A stretch of 64,000 bases of DNA from positions 1,054,001 to 1,118,000 of the forward strand of contig NZ_CP035037.1 in assembly GCF_004028235.1 (NCBI RefSeq). The letters run 5' to 3'. The position numbers and the translations under genes were made by a program. Shown here one piece after another: positions 1-11,101 of this stretch (position 1 is the stretch's first letter; each line of letters begins with the position of its first letter). Origin of the DNA: Leucobacter muris. GTDB lineage: Bacteria; Actinomycetota; Actinomycetes; Actinomycetales; Microbacteriaceae. The notes beneath the pieces are model-generated. The model saw only the letters and a program-made list of their open reading frames with translations, was not told the origin of the DNA and did not search any database.

Positions 1-95
1 CAGGGATCGACGCCCACGGCGGCGCGGATCATGAACGCGTCGGCGACGCCGTAGAGCAGGAGGCCGGGGACGAGGCGGAGGAGTCTCGGGAGCAT
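1..95 (-). CDS. YczE-like integral membrane protein, N-terminal fragment
   Basis: Only the first 31 codons are inside the window; the rest lies beyond the left edge. The minus-strand ATG at 95 opens a frame reading MLPRLLRLVPGLLLYGVAD, followed by AFMIRAAVGVDPW. This matches the start of the YczE/YitT-like membrane family: a basic stretch, a hydrophobic helix and a G-x-DPW motif. The gene is divergent from the MocR-type regulator at 158. YczE genes often sit beside such regulators, so the pair probably shares the operator between them. Substrate unknown. The family call rests on about 30 residues. Confidence 0.6.
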   Translation of the reverse strand, partial: MLPRLLRLVPGLLLYGVADAFMIRAAVGVDP

Positions 96-114
96 ACGGA
101 TCAGTCCACCTCAG

Positions 115-140
115 ATTGGACTGGTGTTCAAGATGCCAAT
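115..140. promoter_or_regulatory. Inverted repeat, candidate operator between yczE and mocR
   Basis: ATTGG (115-119) and CCAAT (136-140) form a perfect inverted pair with a 16-nt spacer, in the 62-nt gap between the divergent genes. It lies just upstream of the regulator's -10 box. A MocR-type regulator binding its own divergent promoter is common; binding here is inferred. Confidence 0.45.
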
Positions 141-145
141 TCGCC

Positions 146-151
146 TACAGT
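146..151 (+). promoter_or_regulatory. -10 box, leaderless mocR
   Basis: TACAGT ends 6 nt before the ATG at 158, which places the transcription start at or next to the start codon. No Shine-Dalgarno sequence fits in the gap. Confidence 0.5.
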
Positions 152-157
152 GGCCTC

Positions 158-1589
158 ATGATCACGCAGCGCCTGACAGCGCGCCGCCTCCAAGAGCTGC
201 TCGGCGCATGGCGCGGTGACGGCCACAGCTACCGCGAACTGAGCGAGAGCATCGGGATCCTCGTGCGCGACGGGCGCCTGCCCCCCCGCGTCGGTGCTGC
301 CCGCCGAGCGCCCGCTCGCCGAGCAGCTCGGGGTGAGCCGCACCACCGTCGCCTCCGCCTACGAAGACCTGCGCGAGCGCGGCGTCGTCGAATCGCGGCG
401 CGGATCGGGCACCGTGGTGCGCACCCGCCGCGGGGACCGCGCGCCCTGGGAGTCCGGCGCCACCGAGGAGATCGCCCTCACCCGCGCCTCGCCGGGCCCC
501 TGGACGCGGCTGCCCGAGCTCGGCAGGCAGGCGCTCGACGAGCACCCCGACGCCTTCCTGCTCGACGGCTTCGACACCATCGGGCACCCTGCGCTGCGCG
601 CCGCGATCGCCGAACGCTACACGCTGCGCGGCCTGCCCACCGACCCCGACCAGATCATGGTGACGCTCGGCGCCCAGCACGCGATCTTCCTCATCGCGCG
701 CACTCTCCTACGACGCGGCGACCGCGCCGTCGTCGAGTCGCCCAGCTACCCGCACGCCCGTGAGGCGCTCGCCGCTGCGGGCGGTCTCGTCGCCGAGATC
801 CCCGTGGGCCCCCGCGGCCACGACGCCGAGAGCATCGTCGAGATCGCGCGCCGCACCGCGGCCCGCCTCGCCTACCTGATCCCGGACCACCACAACCCGA
901 CCGGCCTCAGCATGCCGCCCGAACTGCGCGAGCGCCTCATCGAGGAGCTCGCAGGCCACGGCACCCACCTCGTCGTCGACGAGACGACCGCGGAGCTCGT
1001 GCTCGGAGCTCCGAGACCCGTGCTGCCGTTCGCGGCCTCGGCCGCGCACCCGCATCACCGCGACGCGATCCTCACGGTCGGCTCGCTGGGCAAGACCGTC
1101 TGGGGCGGGCTGCGCGTGGGGTGGATCCGCGCCGCCCCCGACCTCATCGGACGACTCGAGGCCGCCCGCGTGGTCGGCGATCTCGGCACCGGCACCTGGT
1201 CGCAGGTGCTGGGCGCTCTGGCCCTCGAGCGCTACGACGAGGTGCTCGCCGATCGCTCCCGCGAGATCACCGCCGGGCACCGGGCCCTCATCGGCGCACT
1301 GCGCCGGCACCTGCCGGAGTGGCGGGTCTCACCGGCCACCGGCGGCGTCAGCGTCTGGGCCGACCTGGGGGAGGCGCGCAGCACGCGGCTGAGCCGCGAG
1401 GCCGCCCGCCTCGGACTGCGCATCCCGCCCGGCCCCCAGTTCGGCAGCCCCGGCGTGTTCGAGCGCTTCCTCCGGCTGCCGTTCGCGGCCCCCGGCGTCG
1501 ACTTCGAACGCGCCGTCGAGGTGCTGCGGCGAGCCCGGGACGGCGACGGCGCCGCGATTCCGGCGCCCCTGCGCGCCGAACTGGTCTGA
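158..1589 (+). pseudogene. MocR/PdxR-type regulator (GntR HTH + aminotransferase domain), frameshifted
   Basis: Two overlapping frames together encode one MocR-family regulator. Frame one starts at ATG 158 (MITQRLTARRL) and covers the N-terminal part of the GntR winged helix. Frame two carries the rest of the helix-turn-helix (AEQLGVSRTTVASAYEDL) and a full class I aminotransferase-like domain with the PLP lysine region GSLGKTVWGGLRVGW. The switch falls in a run of seven C at 281-287. Six C would read GRLPPASVLPAERPLAEQ and give a 476-residue protein, the normal family length. It is either a sequencing error or a slippage mutant. The family controls genes for vitamin B6, GABA or similar amines; the target here is probably yczE. 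Confidence 0.8.
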
Positions 1590-1630
1590 GAGGCGCCCCA
1601 TGACCGCCCCTCGGCGGGCCCGCGGGTGGG

Positions 1631-1636
1631 TAAGCT
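1631..1636 (+). promoter_or_regulatory. -10 box upstream of prfB
   Basis: TAAGCT ends 8 nt before the prfB ATG, so the mRNA is leaderless or almost so. No clear ribosome binding site is present. Confidence 0.4.
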
Positions 1637-1644
1637 AGGGGATC

Positions 1645-2754
1645 ATGCTCGACCTAGACTTCAGCGCCCGCATCCGCGCACTCCGCGCCACCTACGCCGA
1701 CATCGCGGCGGTCACCGACCTGCCGCGGCTCGAGCAGGAGATCGTCGAACTGGAGCAGCAGGCCGCCGCCCCCGACCTGTGGGACGACCCCGCGGCCGCG
1801 CAGAAGGTCACCAGCGGGCTGTCGCACCGGCAGGCGCAGGTGCGCAAGCTGCGCGGCGTGGAGAACCGGCTCGACGACCTCGAGGTGCTGATCGAACTCG
1901 CGCAGGAGGCCGACGACGCCGATTCGGCGCAGGAGGCCGCCGACGAGCTCGCCGCCCTCGAGAAGCTCGTGCAGGACCTCGAAGTGCAGACGATGCTGTC
2001 GGGGGAGTACGACGACCGCGCAGCGGTCGTCACGATCCGCTCGGGCGCCGGCGGCGACGACGCCACCGACTTCGCCGAGATCCTGCTGCGCATGTACCTG
2101 CGCTGGGCCGAGCAGCACGGCTACTCGACGAAGGTGCTCGACACCTCGTACGCCGAGGGCGCCGGGATCAAGTCGGCCACCTTCGAGGTCGAGGCGCCCT
2201 ACGCCTTCGGCACGCTCTCGGTGGAGGCCGGCACCCACCGTCTGGCCCGCATCAGCCCGTTCGGCTCAGCCGACAAGCGCCAGACGAGCTTCGCGGGAGT
2301 CGAGGTGATCCCGCTGCTCGAAGAGGCGACCGAGGTCGACATTCCCGAGAACGACATCCGCGTCGACGTCTTCCGCTCGTCGGGCCCCGGCGGCCAGTCG
2401 GTGAACACCACCGACTCGGCCGTGCGCATCACGCACATCCCGACGGGCATCGTGATCTCGATGCAGAACGAGAAGTCCCAGATCCAGAACCGCGCGGCCG
2501 CCATGCGCCTGCTGCAGACCCGGCTCCTGCTGCTGCAGAAGGAGCAGGAGGCCGCGAAGAAGAAGGAACTCGCGGGATCGGTCACGGCGAGCTGGGGCGA
2601 CCAGATCCGCTCCTACTTCCTGTACGGTCAGCAACTCGTGAAGGATCTGCGCACCGGTCACGAGTCGTCGCAGCCCGACGCCGTGTTCGACGGTGACCTC
2701 GACGGGTTCATCGCCGCGGGCATCCGCTGGCGGTCGCTCTCGAAGAACGACTAG
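1645..2754 (+). CDS. prfB: Peptide chain release factor 2
   Basis: 369 residues, the normal length for RF2, which ends translation at UGA and UAA in the cytoplasm. The UGA-reading tripeptide SPF is at residues 204-206 and the peptidyl-hydrolysis motif GGQ at 249-251 ([10 protein letters not shown]). The N-terminal third is acidic and helical, as in the family. The reading frame is continuous: there is no in-frame UGA and no programmed +1 shift site as in Escherichia coli prfB. The ATG at 1645 is chosen because a -10 box lies 8 nt upstream. It is followed by ftsE, ftsX and smpB on the same strand, a conserved actinobacterial order. Confidence 0.97.
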   Translation: MLDLDFSARIRALRATYADIAAVTDLPRLEQEIVELEQQAAAPDLWDDPAAAQKVTSGLSHRQAQVRKLRGVENRLDDLEVLIELAQEADDADSAQEAADELAALEKLVQDLEVQTMLSGEYDDRAAVVTIRSGAGGDDATDFAEILLRMYLRWAEQHGYSTKVLDTSYAEGAGIKSATFEVEAPYAFGTLSVEAGTHRLARISPFGSADKRQTSFAGVEVIPLLEEATEVDIPENDIRVDVFRSSGPGGQSVNTTDSAVRITHIPTGIVISMQNEKSQIQNRAAAMRLLQTRLLLLQKEQEAAKKKELAGSVTASWGDQIRSYFLYGQQLVKDLRTGHESSQPDAVFDGDLDGFIAAGIRWRSLSKND

Positions 2755-2764
2755 GCGTCTCGTT

Positions 2765-2781
2765 CTCCGAGCCTGTCGGAG
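2765..2781. repeat. REP-like hairpin containing GAGCCTGTCG
   Basis: CTCCGA and TCGGAG form a short stem around the loop GCCTG, just after prfB. The core GAGCCTGTCG occurs again at about 51214 and in reverse complement at about 51251, so it looks like a dispersed intergenic palindrome. Confidence 0.45.
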
Positions 2782-2900
2782 GGAACGGATCCGCGGCTTC
2801 GATGGGTTCAGCCGGGGCCGCCACCGCCCCTCGGGACGCGACGAGTGTGAGGCAACGCGCCAGCGCCGCGCGCCTGTGCCCCGTTCCAGGACATGTGGCG

Positions 2901-2906
2901 TAGGGT
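2901..2906 (+). promoter_or_regulatory. -10 box upstream of ftsE
   Basis: TAGGGT ends 9 nt before the ftsE ATG, suggesting ftsEX has its own promoter in the 161-nt gap after prfB. Confidence 0.4.
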
Positions 2907-2915
2907 CGTCTCGTC

Positions 2916-4163
2916 ATGATCCTCTTCGAGAACGTCACCAAGAAGTACCGGGGCACCGCGAAGCCCGCGCTCGACGGTATCGACCTGCGGGTCGATCGCG
3001 GCGAGTTCGTCTTCATCGTGGGCGCGTCCGGTTCGGGCAAGTCGAGCTGCCTGCGCCTCATCCTGCGCGAGGACCAACCGAGCGCGGGCAAGATCCACGT
3101 GCTCGGACAGGATCTCAGCAAGATCTCGTCGCGCAAGGTGCCCTATTTCCGCCGCAATCTCGGCACGGTGTTCCAAGATTTCCGCCTGCTCACCAACAAG
3201 ACCGTCTACGATAACGTCGCCTTCTCGCTGCAGGTCATCGGCAAATCGCGCGGCTTCATCCAGGAGGCCGTGCCCGACACGCTCGAGATGGTGGGCCTCG
3301 CGAACAAGGCCAAGCGCTTCCCGCACGAGCTGTCGGGCGGCGAGCAGCAGCGCGTCGCGATCGCGCGCGCGATCGTGAACAAGCCGTCGATCCTGCTCGC
3401 GGACGAGCCCACCGGCAACCTGGATCCCGCGACCAGCCTCGGCATCATGCAGCTGCTGCGCGCGATCAACGCCTCCGGCACCACCGTGGTGATGGCGACG
3501 CACGAGGCCACCTTCGTCGACATCATGCAGCAGCGCGTGGTCGAGCTCTCGCAGGGCGTCGTCGTGCGCGATGAGGTGGGCGGCGGCTACGGCGAGACCG
3601 CGTCGATCCCCGTCGCCGACCTCTCGGAGGAGGGCGTGCAGGTGCTGCGCACCACCGAGGCCGTCGTGCGCGCGGCGCTCGCCCCCGAGGAGGGCGGCGA
3701 CCCCGCCGCTCCTGCGCAGGCCGCCCCCGACGTCTCCGCGGGCGATCTCCCGGGCTCGAGCCCCGTCGCGCCCGCGGCTCGCGCGTCATCCGCAGCTCCG
3801 CAGGCTCCGGCGGCCCCCGCGCAAGCTCCGGCGGCGCCTGCCCAGGCGCCGCAGCCCCCCGCGCAGGCGCCGACCGGCGACGCACCGCAGCCGATCCCGC
3901 CCCGACAGGTGACGCCCCCGGCGCCTCAGCCGCAGCGCGAGGCCTCCGTGTTCGAGGAGCCCCGCCCGTTCGGCGACTCCGACTCCGACATCGACGACGA
4001 CACCGTGCGCGCCGGCGGGCCGCAGGCGCGCCGCATCCCCAGCTTCCTCGACCCGGGGCGGCCGATGGACCCCGTGCAGATGTCCGAGACCGGCAGCCTC
4101 GCCGAGCATCTCGGGCTCAGCCGGAAAGACGACGACGAGACGGATGTGGGGCCGGTGCGATGA
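2916..4163 (+). CDS. ftsE: Cell-division ABC transporter ATPase FtsE with long C-terminal extension
   Basis: The ATPase of the FtsEX complex, which couples the divisome to peptidoglycan hydrolases at the cytoplasmic membrane. Residues 1-225 are a complete FtsE: Walker A GASGSGKSS at 36-44, signature LSGGEQQR at 139-146, Walker B ILLADEP at 159-165, then the switch His in MATHEA. The protein runs on to 415 residues, although FtsE is normally about 220-230. The extra 190 residues are rich in Pro and Ala (repeated APAAPAQAP), then acidic with DSDSDIDDDT, and look disordered. ATGA overlap with ftsX shows translational coupling. The extension's role is unknown. Confidence 0.95.
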   Translation: MILFENVTKKYRGTAKPALDGIDLRVDRGEFVFIVGASGSGKSSCLRLILREDQPSAGKIHVLGQDLSKISSRKVPYFRRNLGTVFQDFRLLTNKTVYDNVAFSLQVIGKSRGFIQEAVPDTLEMVGLANKAKRFPHELSGGEQQRVAIARAIVNKPSILLADEPTGNLDPATSLGIMQLLRAINASGTTVVMATHEATFVDIMQQRVVELSQGVVVRDEVGGGYGETASIPVADLSEEGVQVLRTTEAVVRAALAPEEGGDPAAPAQAAPDVSAGDLPGSSPVAPAARASSAAPQAPAAPAQAPAAPAQAPQPPAQAPTGDAPQPIPPRQVTPPAPQPQREASVFEEPRPFGDSDSDIDDDTVRAGGPQARRIPSFLDPGRPMDPVQMSETGSLAEHLGLSRKDDDETDVGPVR

Positions 4164-5074
4164 GAGCGGGACTCGTGCTCGGCGAGGTCTGGAACGGCCT
4201 GCGCCGCAACATGTCGGTGGTCATCTCGGTGATCCTCGTGACGTTCGTGTCGCTCACCTTCGTGGGCGCCGCGATCATCATGCAGCTGCAGATCCAGCAG
4301 ATGAAGACCTTCTGGTACGACCGCGCCCAGGTGGCGATCTACCTGTGCACGGACTACGACCAGAGCGCCACATGCTCGGGCGCCGACGCCGGCGAGGAGG
4401 AGATCTCCGCCGTCGAGAACGCCCTGCAGTCCGACACGCTGCGCCCCTACATCGACGACTTCTTCTTCGTCGACCACGATCAGGCCTACGCCGAGTTCAC
4501 GAAGCAGTTCGAGGGCAACCCGATCCTCGACATCACGCGCCCCGAGCAGCTCAACCAGACCTTCTGGGTGAAGCTCGAGGACCCCTCCCGGTCCGATATC
4601 ATCACCGAGACTTTCTCGGGCATCCCGGGCGTGCAGAGCGTCTCCGATCAGCGCAGCCTGCTCGACCGCATCTTCCTGTTCCTCGGGGTGGCGAGCTACA
4701 CCGCGATCGCGATCGCGGGCCTGATGCTCGTCGCGGCGATGCTGCTCATCTCGACCACGATCAGGCTCTCCGCCTACTCCCGCAGGCGGGAGATCGGGAT
4801 CATGCGCCTCGTCGGAGCCTCCAACCGCTTCATCCAGACCCCCTTCATATTGGAGGGCATCATCGCCGCGCTCGTGGGCGCGGTGCTGGCCGGGGCGGCC
4901 TCGGTCGGGATCGTGCGATTCTTCGTGCAGGGTTTCCTCGCGAGAGAGGTGCCGTTCACGAGTTACATCACGGTCGAGCAGTCGCTCCTCGTGCCACCCG
5001 TGCTCGTGCTCGTGGGTGTGGTGCTGTCTGCGATCGCCGCGAAGATCGCGATCACCCGGTACCTGCGGGTGTAG
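4160..5074 (+). CDS. ftsX: Cell-division membrane protein FtsX
   Basis: 304 residues. There is one N-terminal transmembrane helix (VVISVILVTFVSLTFVGAAI), an extracytoplasmic domain of about 150 residues with two cysteines (YLCTDYDQSATCSGAD), then three more helices near residues 175-300. This is the FtsX topology; the outer domain activates cell-wall hydrolases when FtsE turns over ATP. The ATG at 4160 overlaps the ftsE stop as ATGA. The motif RREIGIMRLVGASNRFI between helices is the conserved cytoplasmic coupling loop of the family. Confidence 0.95.
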   Translation: MRAGLVLGEVWNGLRRNMSVVISVILVTFVSLTFVGAAIIMQLQIQQMKTFWYDRAQVAIYLCTDYDQSATCSGADAGEEEISAVENALQSDTLRPYIDDFFFVDHDQAYAEFTKQFEGNPILDITRPEQLNQTFWVKLEDPSRSDIITETFSGIPGVQSVSDQRSLLDRIFLFLGVASYTAIAIAGLMLVAAMLLISTTIRLSAYSRRREIGIMRLVGASNRFIQTPFILEGIIAALVGAVLAGAASVGIVRFFVQGFLAREVPFTSYITVEQSLLVPPVLVLVGVVLSAIAAKIAITRYLRV

Positions 5075-5254
5075 CGGCCCCGGCGGCGTCGCCACCCGCC
5101 ACCGGGGCGACCCTGACCGCGCCGGTGGCGCGACCCGCGCACCGCGGCATCGTTCGCGCTCGACGGCGCAGCGCGCGACCCGCGACTGCGCTAAGCTGGA
5201 TCCTCGCGCCGCCGCGCGGACCCCGACCCGCCCGAACCGCAGAGAGGATGTGAC

Positions 5255-5734
5255 ATGAGCCCCAAGGAGACCGGCGAGAAGCTGATCGCGTCGAACAAGA
5301 AGGCTCGGCACGAGTACCACATCCTCGACACCTACGAGGCGGGCATGGTGCTCACCGGCAGCGAGGTGAAGTCGCTGCGCATGGGGCGCGCGTCGCTCGT
5401 CGACGGTTACGTGTTCATCGAACGCGGCGAGGCCTGGCTCGACGCCGCGTACATCCCCGAGTACCTGAACGGCTCGTGGACCAACCACGCACCGCGCCGC
5501 AAGCGCAAGCTGCTGCTGCACCGCCAGCAGATCGACAAGCTCTACCAGAAGACCCGCGAGGGCGGCATGACGATCGTGCCGCTGCGCCTCTACTTCCTCG
5601 ACGGCCGCGCCAAGGTCGAGATCGCCCTCGCGAAGGGCAAGAAGGAGTACGACAAGCGGCAGACGCTGCGCGAGCGGCAGGACACGCGCGAGGCCGAGCG
5701 GGCCATGCGCAGCCGCAACCGCCTCGGGGAGTAG
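5255..5734 (+). CDS. smpB: SsrA-binding protein SmpB
   Basis: 159 residues, the normal length. SmpB binds tmRNA and places it in the A site of stalled ribosomes for trans-translation. Family features visible: [17 protein letters not shown] near the start, [19 protein letters not shown], the RRKRKLLLH segment, and a basic C-terminal tail ([20 protein letters not shown]) that enters the mRNA channel. ATG 5255 follows GAGAGGATGTG as ribosome binding site. Its RNA partner ssrA is at 10685, separated by the accessory block at 5.7-10.5 kb, whereas the two are often adjacent in relatives. Confidence 0.97.
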   Translation: MSPKETGEKLIASNKKARHEYHILDTYEAGMVLTGSEVKSLRMGRASLVDGYVFIERGEAWLDAAYIPEYLNGSWTNHAPRRKRKLLLHRQQIDKLYQKTREGGMTIVPLRLYFLDGRAKVEIALAKGKKEYDKRQTLRERQDTREAERAMRSRNRLGE

Positions 5735-5738
5735 CCGG

Positions 5739-8618
<2,880 letters not shown>

Positions 8619-8626
8619 GCGCAGCA
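8619..8626. repeat. Target-site duplication, right copy
   Basis: GCGCAGCA repeats 7226-7233 exactly and abuts the right end of the IS element. Confidence 0.9.
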
Positions 8627-9858
8627 CGATGTCGGCGACGTAGACGGCCATCGTGGGCGCCGAGATGATGAGCAGGAACTGCAGCATGAGGTTGATCGCG
8701 TCGATCAGGTTGGTCGACATCACGAGGAAGAGCGTGAACGCCGTGCCGAGCACGCCGATGAGGATCGCCGAGGGGATGCGGCGGATCGGCACGCCGATCG
8801 ACTGGAACGCCATGCTGGCGGTGTAGGTCGTCATGCCGTTGAGGGCGACGGTGTTGACGATGACGCCGATCACGAAGACGGGGCCGAGCCATGCGGGCAG
8901 CATGTCGAGCAGGGCGTACTCGATGCCGAACTCGAGGGCGTCGGCCGAGACGACGCTGCCGAGCAGGGCGCCCACGATGGTGAAGAATGCGCAGGGGATC
9001 GCGCCGCCGAGGGCGGTGGCGGCGATGATGTGCGAGGGCTTCGCGTCGCGGGGGAGGTAGCGGGCCATGTCGGCGCTGTTGGAGAAGGAGAGCGGGCTCG
9101 AGGCGGGGATCGCGAAGGCGATGGTGAGGCTCGACCAGAGGGCGACGCCCTGGAGCGGTTCGGGCTGCGTGAAGTTCCAGTCGACGGTGGGCAGGATGAA
9201 GCCGGTGACGACGAGGAAGATGAGCAGCAGCACGGCGGTCAGGGCCGTGTAGGCCTTGAGGATCAGCGCGTGCCCGTAGACGGCGACGAGCACGGTGACG
9301 ATCGAGACGACGACGGTGACGATCACGAGGCCGACGGTCTTGTCCTCGACGCCCATGCGGGTGAGCAGCTCGGCGCCCATGAACGAGGAGGCGACCCAGT
9401 TGAGGGCGAGGAAGACGCCCGAGATGAACCAGCCGTAGAAGGCGATGACGATCTTGTTGCCGCGGAAGCCGTAGATGGCGCGCTGGATCACGGATCCCGA
9501 TGTGCCGGCCGCGGGGCCGCTGATCGCGACGATGCCGGGGAACACCCAGAGCAGGGAGACGACGAGGATCACGAGGATCGCCTGCCAGATCTCGAGGCCG
9601 AGCACCGCCGTGAACGACGCGCCGATGGTGAAGTTGAGGACGCTCACCATGGTGGCGGCCCAGACCGAGAAGAGGTCGCGGGGCCTGCCGTGGCGCTCGG
9701 TCTCGCCGACGAGCTCGATGCCGCGCGTCTCGGGGTGCGTGGCGACGTCGACGAATTCCTGCTGGGAATCGGAGGGGGTGTGTGCGGTCACGGTGGTTGG
9801 TTCCTCTCGGCGGAGCCCTGAGCATCGTCGCTGAGGTGACACACGAAGCAGCGTTGCT

Positions 9859-9876
9859 ATTGGTCATGAGGCCAAT
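9859..9876. promoter_or_regulatory. Operator-like palindrome 1, TetR/permease promoter region
   Basis: ATTGGTCATGAGGCCAAT has 5-bp perfect arms (ATTGG/CCAAT) in an 18-bp site. It lies between the divergent permease and TetR genes and is repeated 25 bp further on. It is the likely binding site for the adjacent TetR protein. Confidence 0.6.
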
Positions 9877-9883
9877 GGGCTCT

Positions 9884-9901
9884 ATTGGTCATTAATCCAA
9901 T
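9884..9901. promoter_or_regulatory. Operator-like palindrome 2, TetR/permease promoter region
   Basis: ATTGGTCATTAATCCAAT has the same arms and the same first ten bases as the site at 9859. The 25-bp centre spacing is about 2.4 helical turns. It ends 12 bp before the TetR start codon, so binding would block the regulator's own transcription. Confidence 0.6.
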
Positions 9902-9913
9902 AGGATGAGGGCC

Positions 9914-10543
9914 ATGGTGTCAAGCGAGGGTCCGTCGCGGGTGCGCAAGCAGCCCGAGGAGCGGCGCGCCGAGATCATCGCCGAGGCGGCGCGGATCGCC
10001 CTCGAGGACGGGCTGGAGCGCATCACGCTGCGCGCGGTCGCCGACGCCCTCGGGGTGCGACCCGGCCTGATCAGCCACTACTTCCCCGCCGCCGAGGATC
10101 TCGTGATCGCCGCGTTCCTCGTCGCGGTGACGGGGGAGCGCGAGCGCCTCCAGTCGGGGGAGGGCGACCCGTTCGAGCGCATGGCCGTCTTCGTGCGCCG
10201 CGTGCAGTTCGAATCGGTCGACCTCTCGCGGCTCTGGCTCAACGCCCGGCACCTCGCCCGGTTCACGCCCGCCCTCGCCGACGCCATCGAGGAGCAGGAG
10301 GCCCTCGACCGCGACCGGCTGATGTCGCTCATCGAGGAGGGGCGGGATGCCGGTGCGTTCAGGGTCGAGGATCCGCTCGAGGCCTGCGTGCGCATCTTCA
10401 TGGCCGTCGACGGCCTCGGCGCCTACGCGAACAACGTTGGCGACTTCGAGCCCGAGTCGTACGTGCACTTCGTCGCCGATGTCTGCGAGTGGGCGCTCGG
10501 GATCGAACCGGGGCGGCTGCGGGAGCGCGTGCTGGGCTCCTGA
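9914..10543 (+). CDS. TetR/AcrR-family regulator
   Basis: 209 residues from ATG 9914, chosen over ATG 9905 because AGGA lies 8 nt upstream while 9905 abuts the operator. The N-terminal helix-turn-helix reads LRAVADALGVRPGLISHYFPAAEDL, a BetI-like recognition helix. The C-terminal half is an all-helical ligand pocket with no catalytic motif. It is divergent from the NCS1 permease-hydrolase operon and probably represses it through the twin 18-bp palindromes between them. The inducer would likely be the permease substrate. No frameshift or damage is seen. Confidence 0.85.
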   Translation: MVSSEGPSRVRKQPEERRAEIIAEAARIALEDGLERITLRAVADALGVRPGLISHYFPAAEDLVIAAFLVAVTGERERLQSGEGDPFERMAVFVRRVQFESVDLSRLWLNARHLARFTPALADAIEEQEALDRDRLMSLIEEGRDAGAFRVEDPLEACVRIFMAVDGLGAYANNVGDFEPESYVHFVADVCEWALGIEPGRLRERVLGS

Positions 10544-10556
10544 GCTCCAGCCGCTA

Positions 10557-10585
10557 TTGGCCTGACGACCCATCGGTGGTATTCT
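10557..10585 (+). promoter_or_regulatory. Candidate tmRNA promoter
   Basis: TTGGCC (10557-10562) and TATTCT (10580-10585) are spaced by 17 bp. Each matches the sigma-70 consensus at four of six positions. The predicted start near 10592 would give a 93-nt precursor leader before the mature tmRNA 5' end. Confidence 0.4.
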
Positions 10586-10621
10586 GTAAGGCCGGGATGA
10601 TCCCGGATTGACATTTCCACA

Positions 10622-10637
10622 GCGCGTGATGCGAACG
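10622..10637. repeat. Inverted repeat flanking tmRNA, left arm
   Basis: GCGCGTGATGCGAACG is perfectly complementary to 11060-11075, beyond the tmRNA 3' end. In the precursor RNA the two arms could close a 16-bp helix around the whole tmRNA. Confidence 0.7.
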
Positions 10638-10684
10638 TCCCCAAGCCGCACCCTCGGGTGCACGCGCCGAGCAGGCGCACGCAC

Positions 10685-11056
10685 GGGGCCGATCGGTTTC
10701 GACACGTCGATTTGAGACTGTGAGAAGCGAGCCGAGGACGCGGAGTTATCTCGTTAACGCCCTTCGCAAACCATAGGTGCCAACGCTAAGCGCACCGACT
10801 TCGCTCTCGCTGCCTAAGCACGAGACCGAGCCCGTCAGGTCGGGTGGGCCTCCGCCCCGGTTTCCTGGCGTCATCTAGGGGGCTTGCTGGTGCGTCGTGT
10901 CTCAGGGCGCATCGGGACTTTCACTGAGGCTGGGCCTGTCGTTCTAGGTGTTCGTGATAAAGAACGGGGCCGAGTAGAACGTTTTCACGAACTACGCTCG
11001 TAGAAGGCACGGAATCGTCGAAGTGGACCGGGGTTCGATTCCCCGCGGCTCCACCA
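10685..11056 (+). ncRNA. ssrA: Transfer-messenger RNA (tmRNA)
   Basis: 372 nt. The 5' end GGGGCCGATCGGTTTCGACA and the 3' end GGTTCGATTCCCCGCGGCTC plus CACCA pair as the tRNA-like acceptor and T arm, with CCA encoded. The tag frame begins at GCC 10779 and ends at TAA 10817, encoding ANAKRTDFALAA, a typical actinobacterial degradation tag ending in LAA-like residues. It works with SmpB (5255) to free stalled ribosomes. A candidate promoter lies about 130 bp upstream of the mature 5' end. Confidence 0.97.
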
Positions 11057-11059
11057 GAG

Positions 11060-11075
11060 CGTTCGCATCACGCGC
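11060..11075. repeat. Inverted repeat flanking tmRNA, right arm
   Basis: CGTTCGCATCACGCGC starts 3 nt after the encoded CCA and is the exact reverse complement of 10622-10637. Confidence 0.7.
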
Positions 11076-11101
11076 CGTGAGAATGTCGGCGCGGCCGCCC
11101 G

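Noticed and set aside
1645..1760. Programmed frameshift in prfB
   Set aside because: The N-terminal frame is continuous and shows no in-frame TGA or slippery CTT-TGA site.
10608..10640. TTGACA at 10608 as the tmRNA -35 element
   Set aside because: The hexamer is perfect but no -10 box lies 16-19 bp downstream, only GC-rich sequence of the inverted repeat arm.
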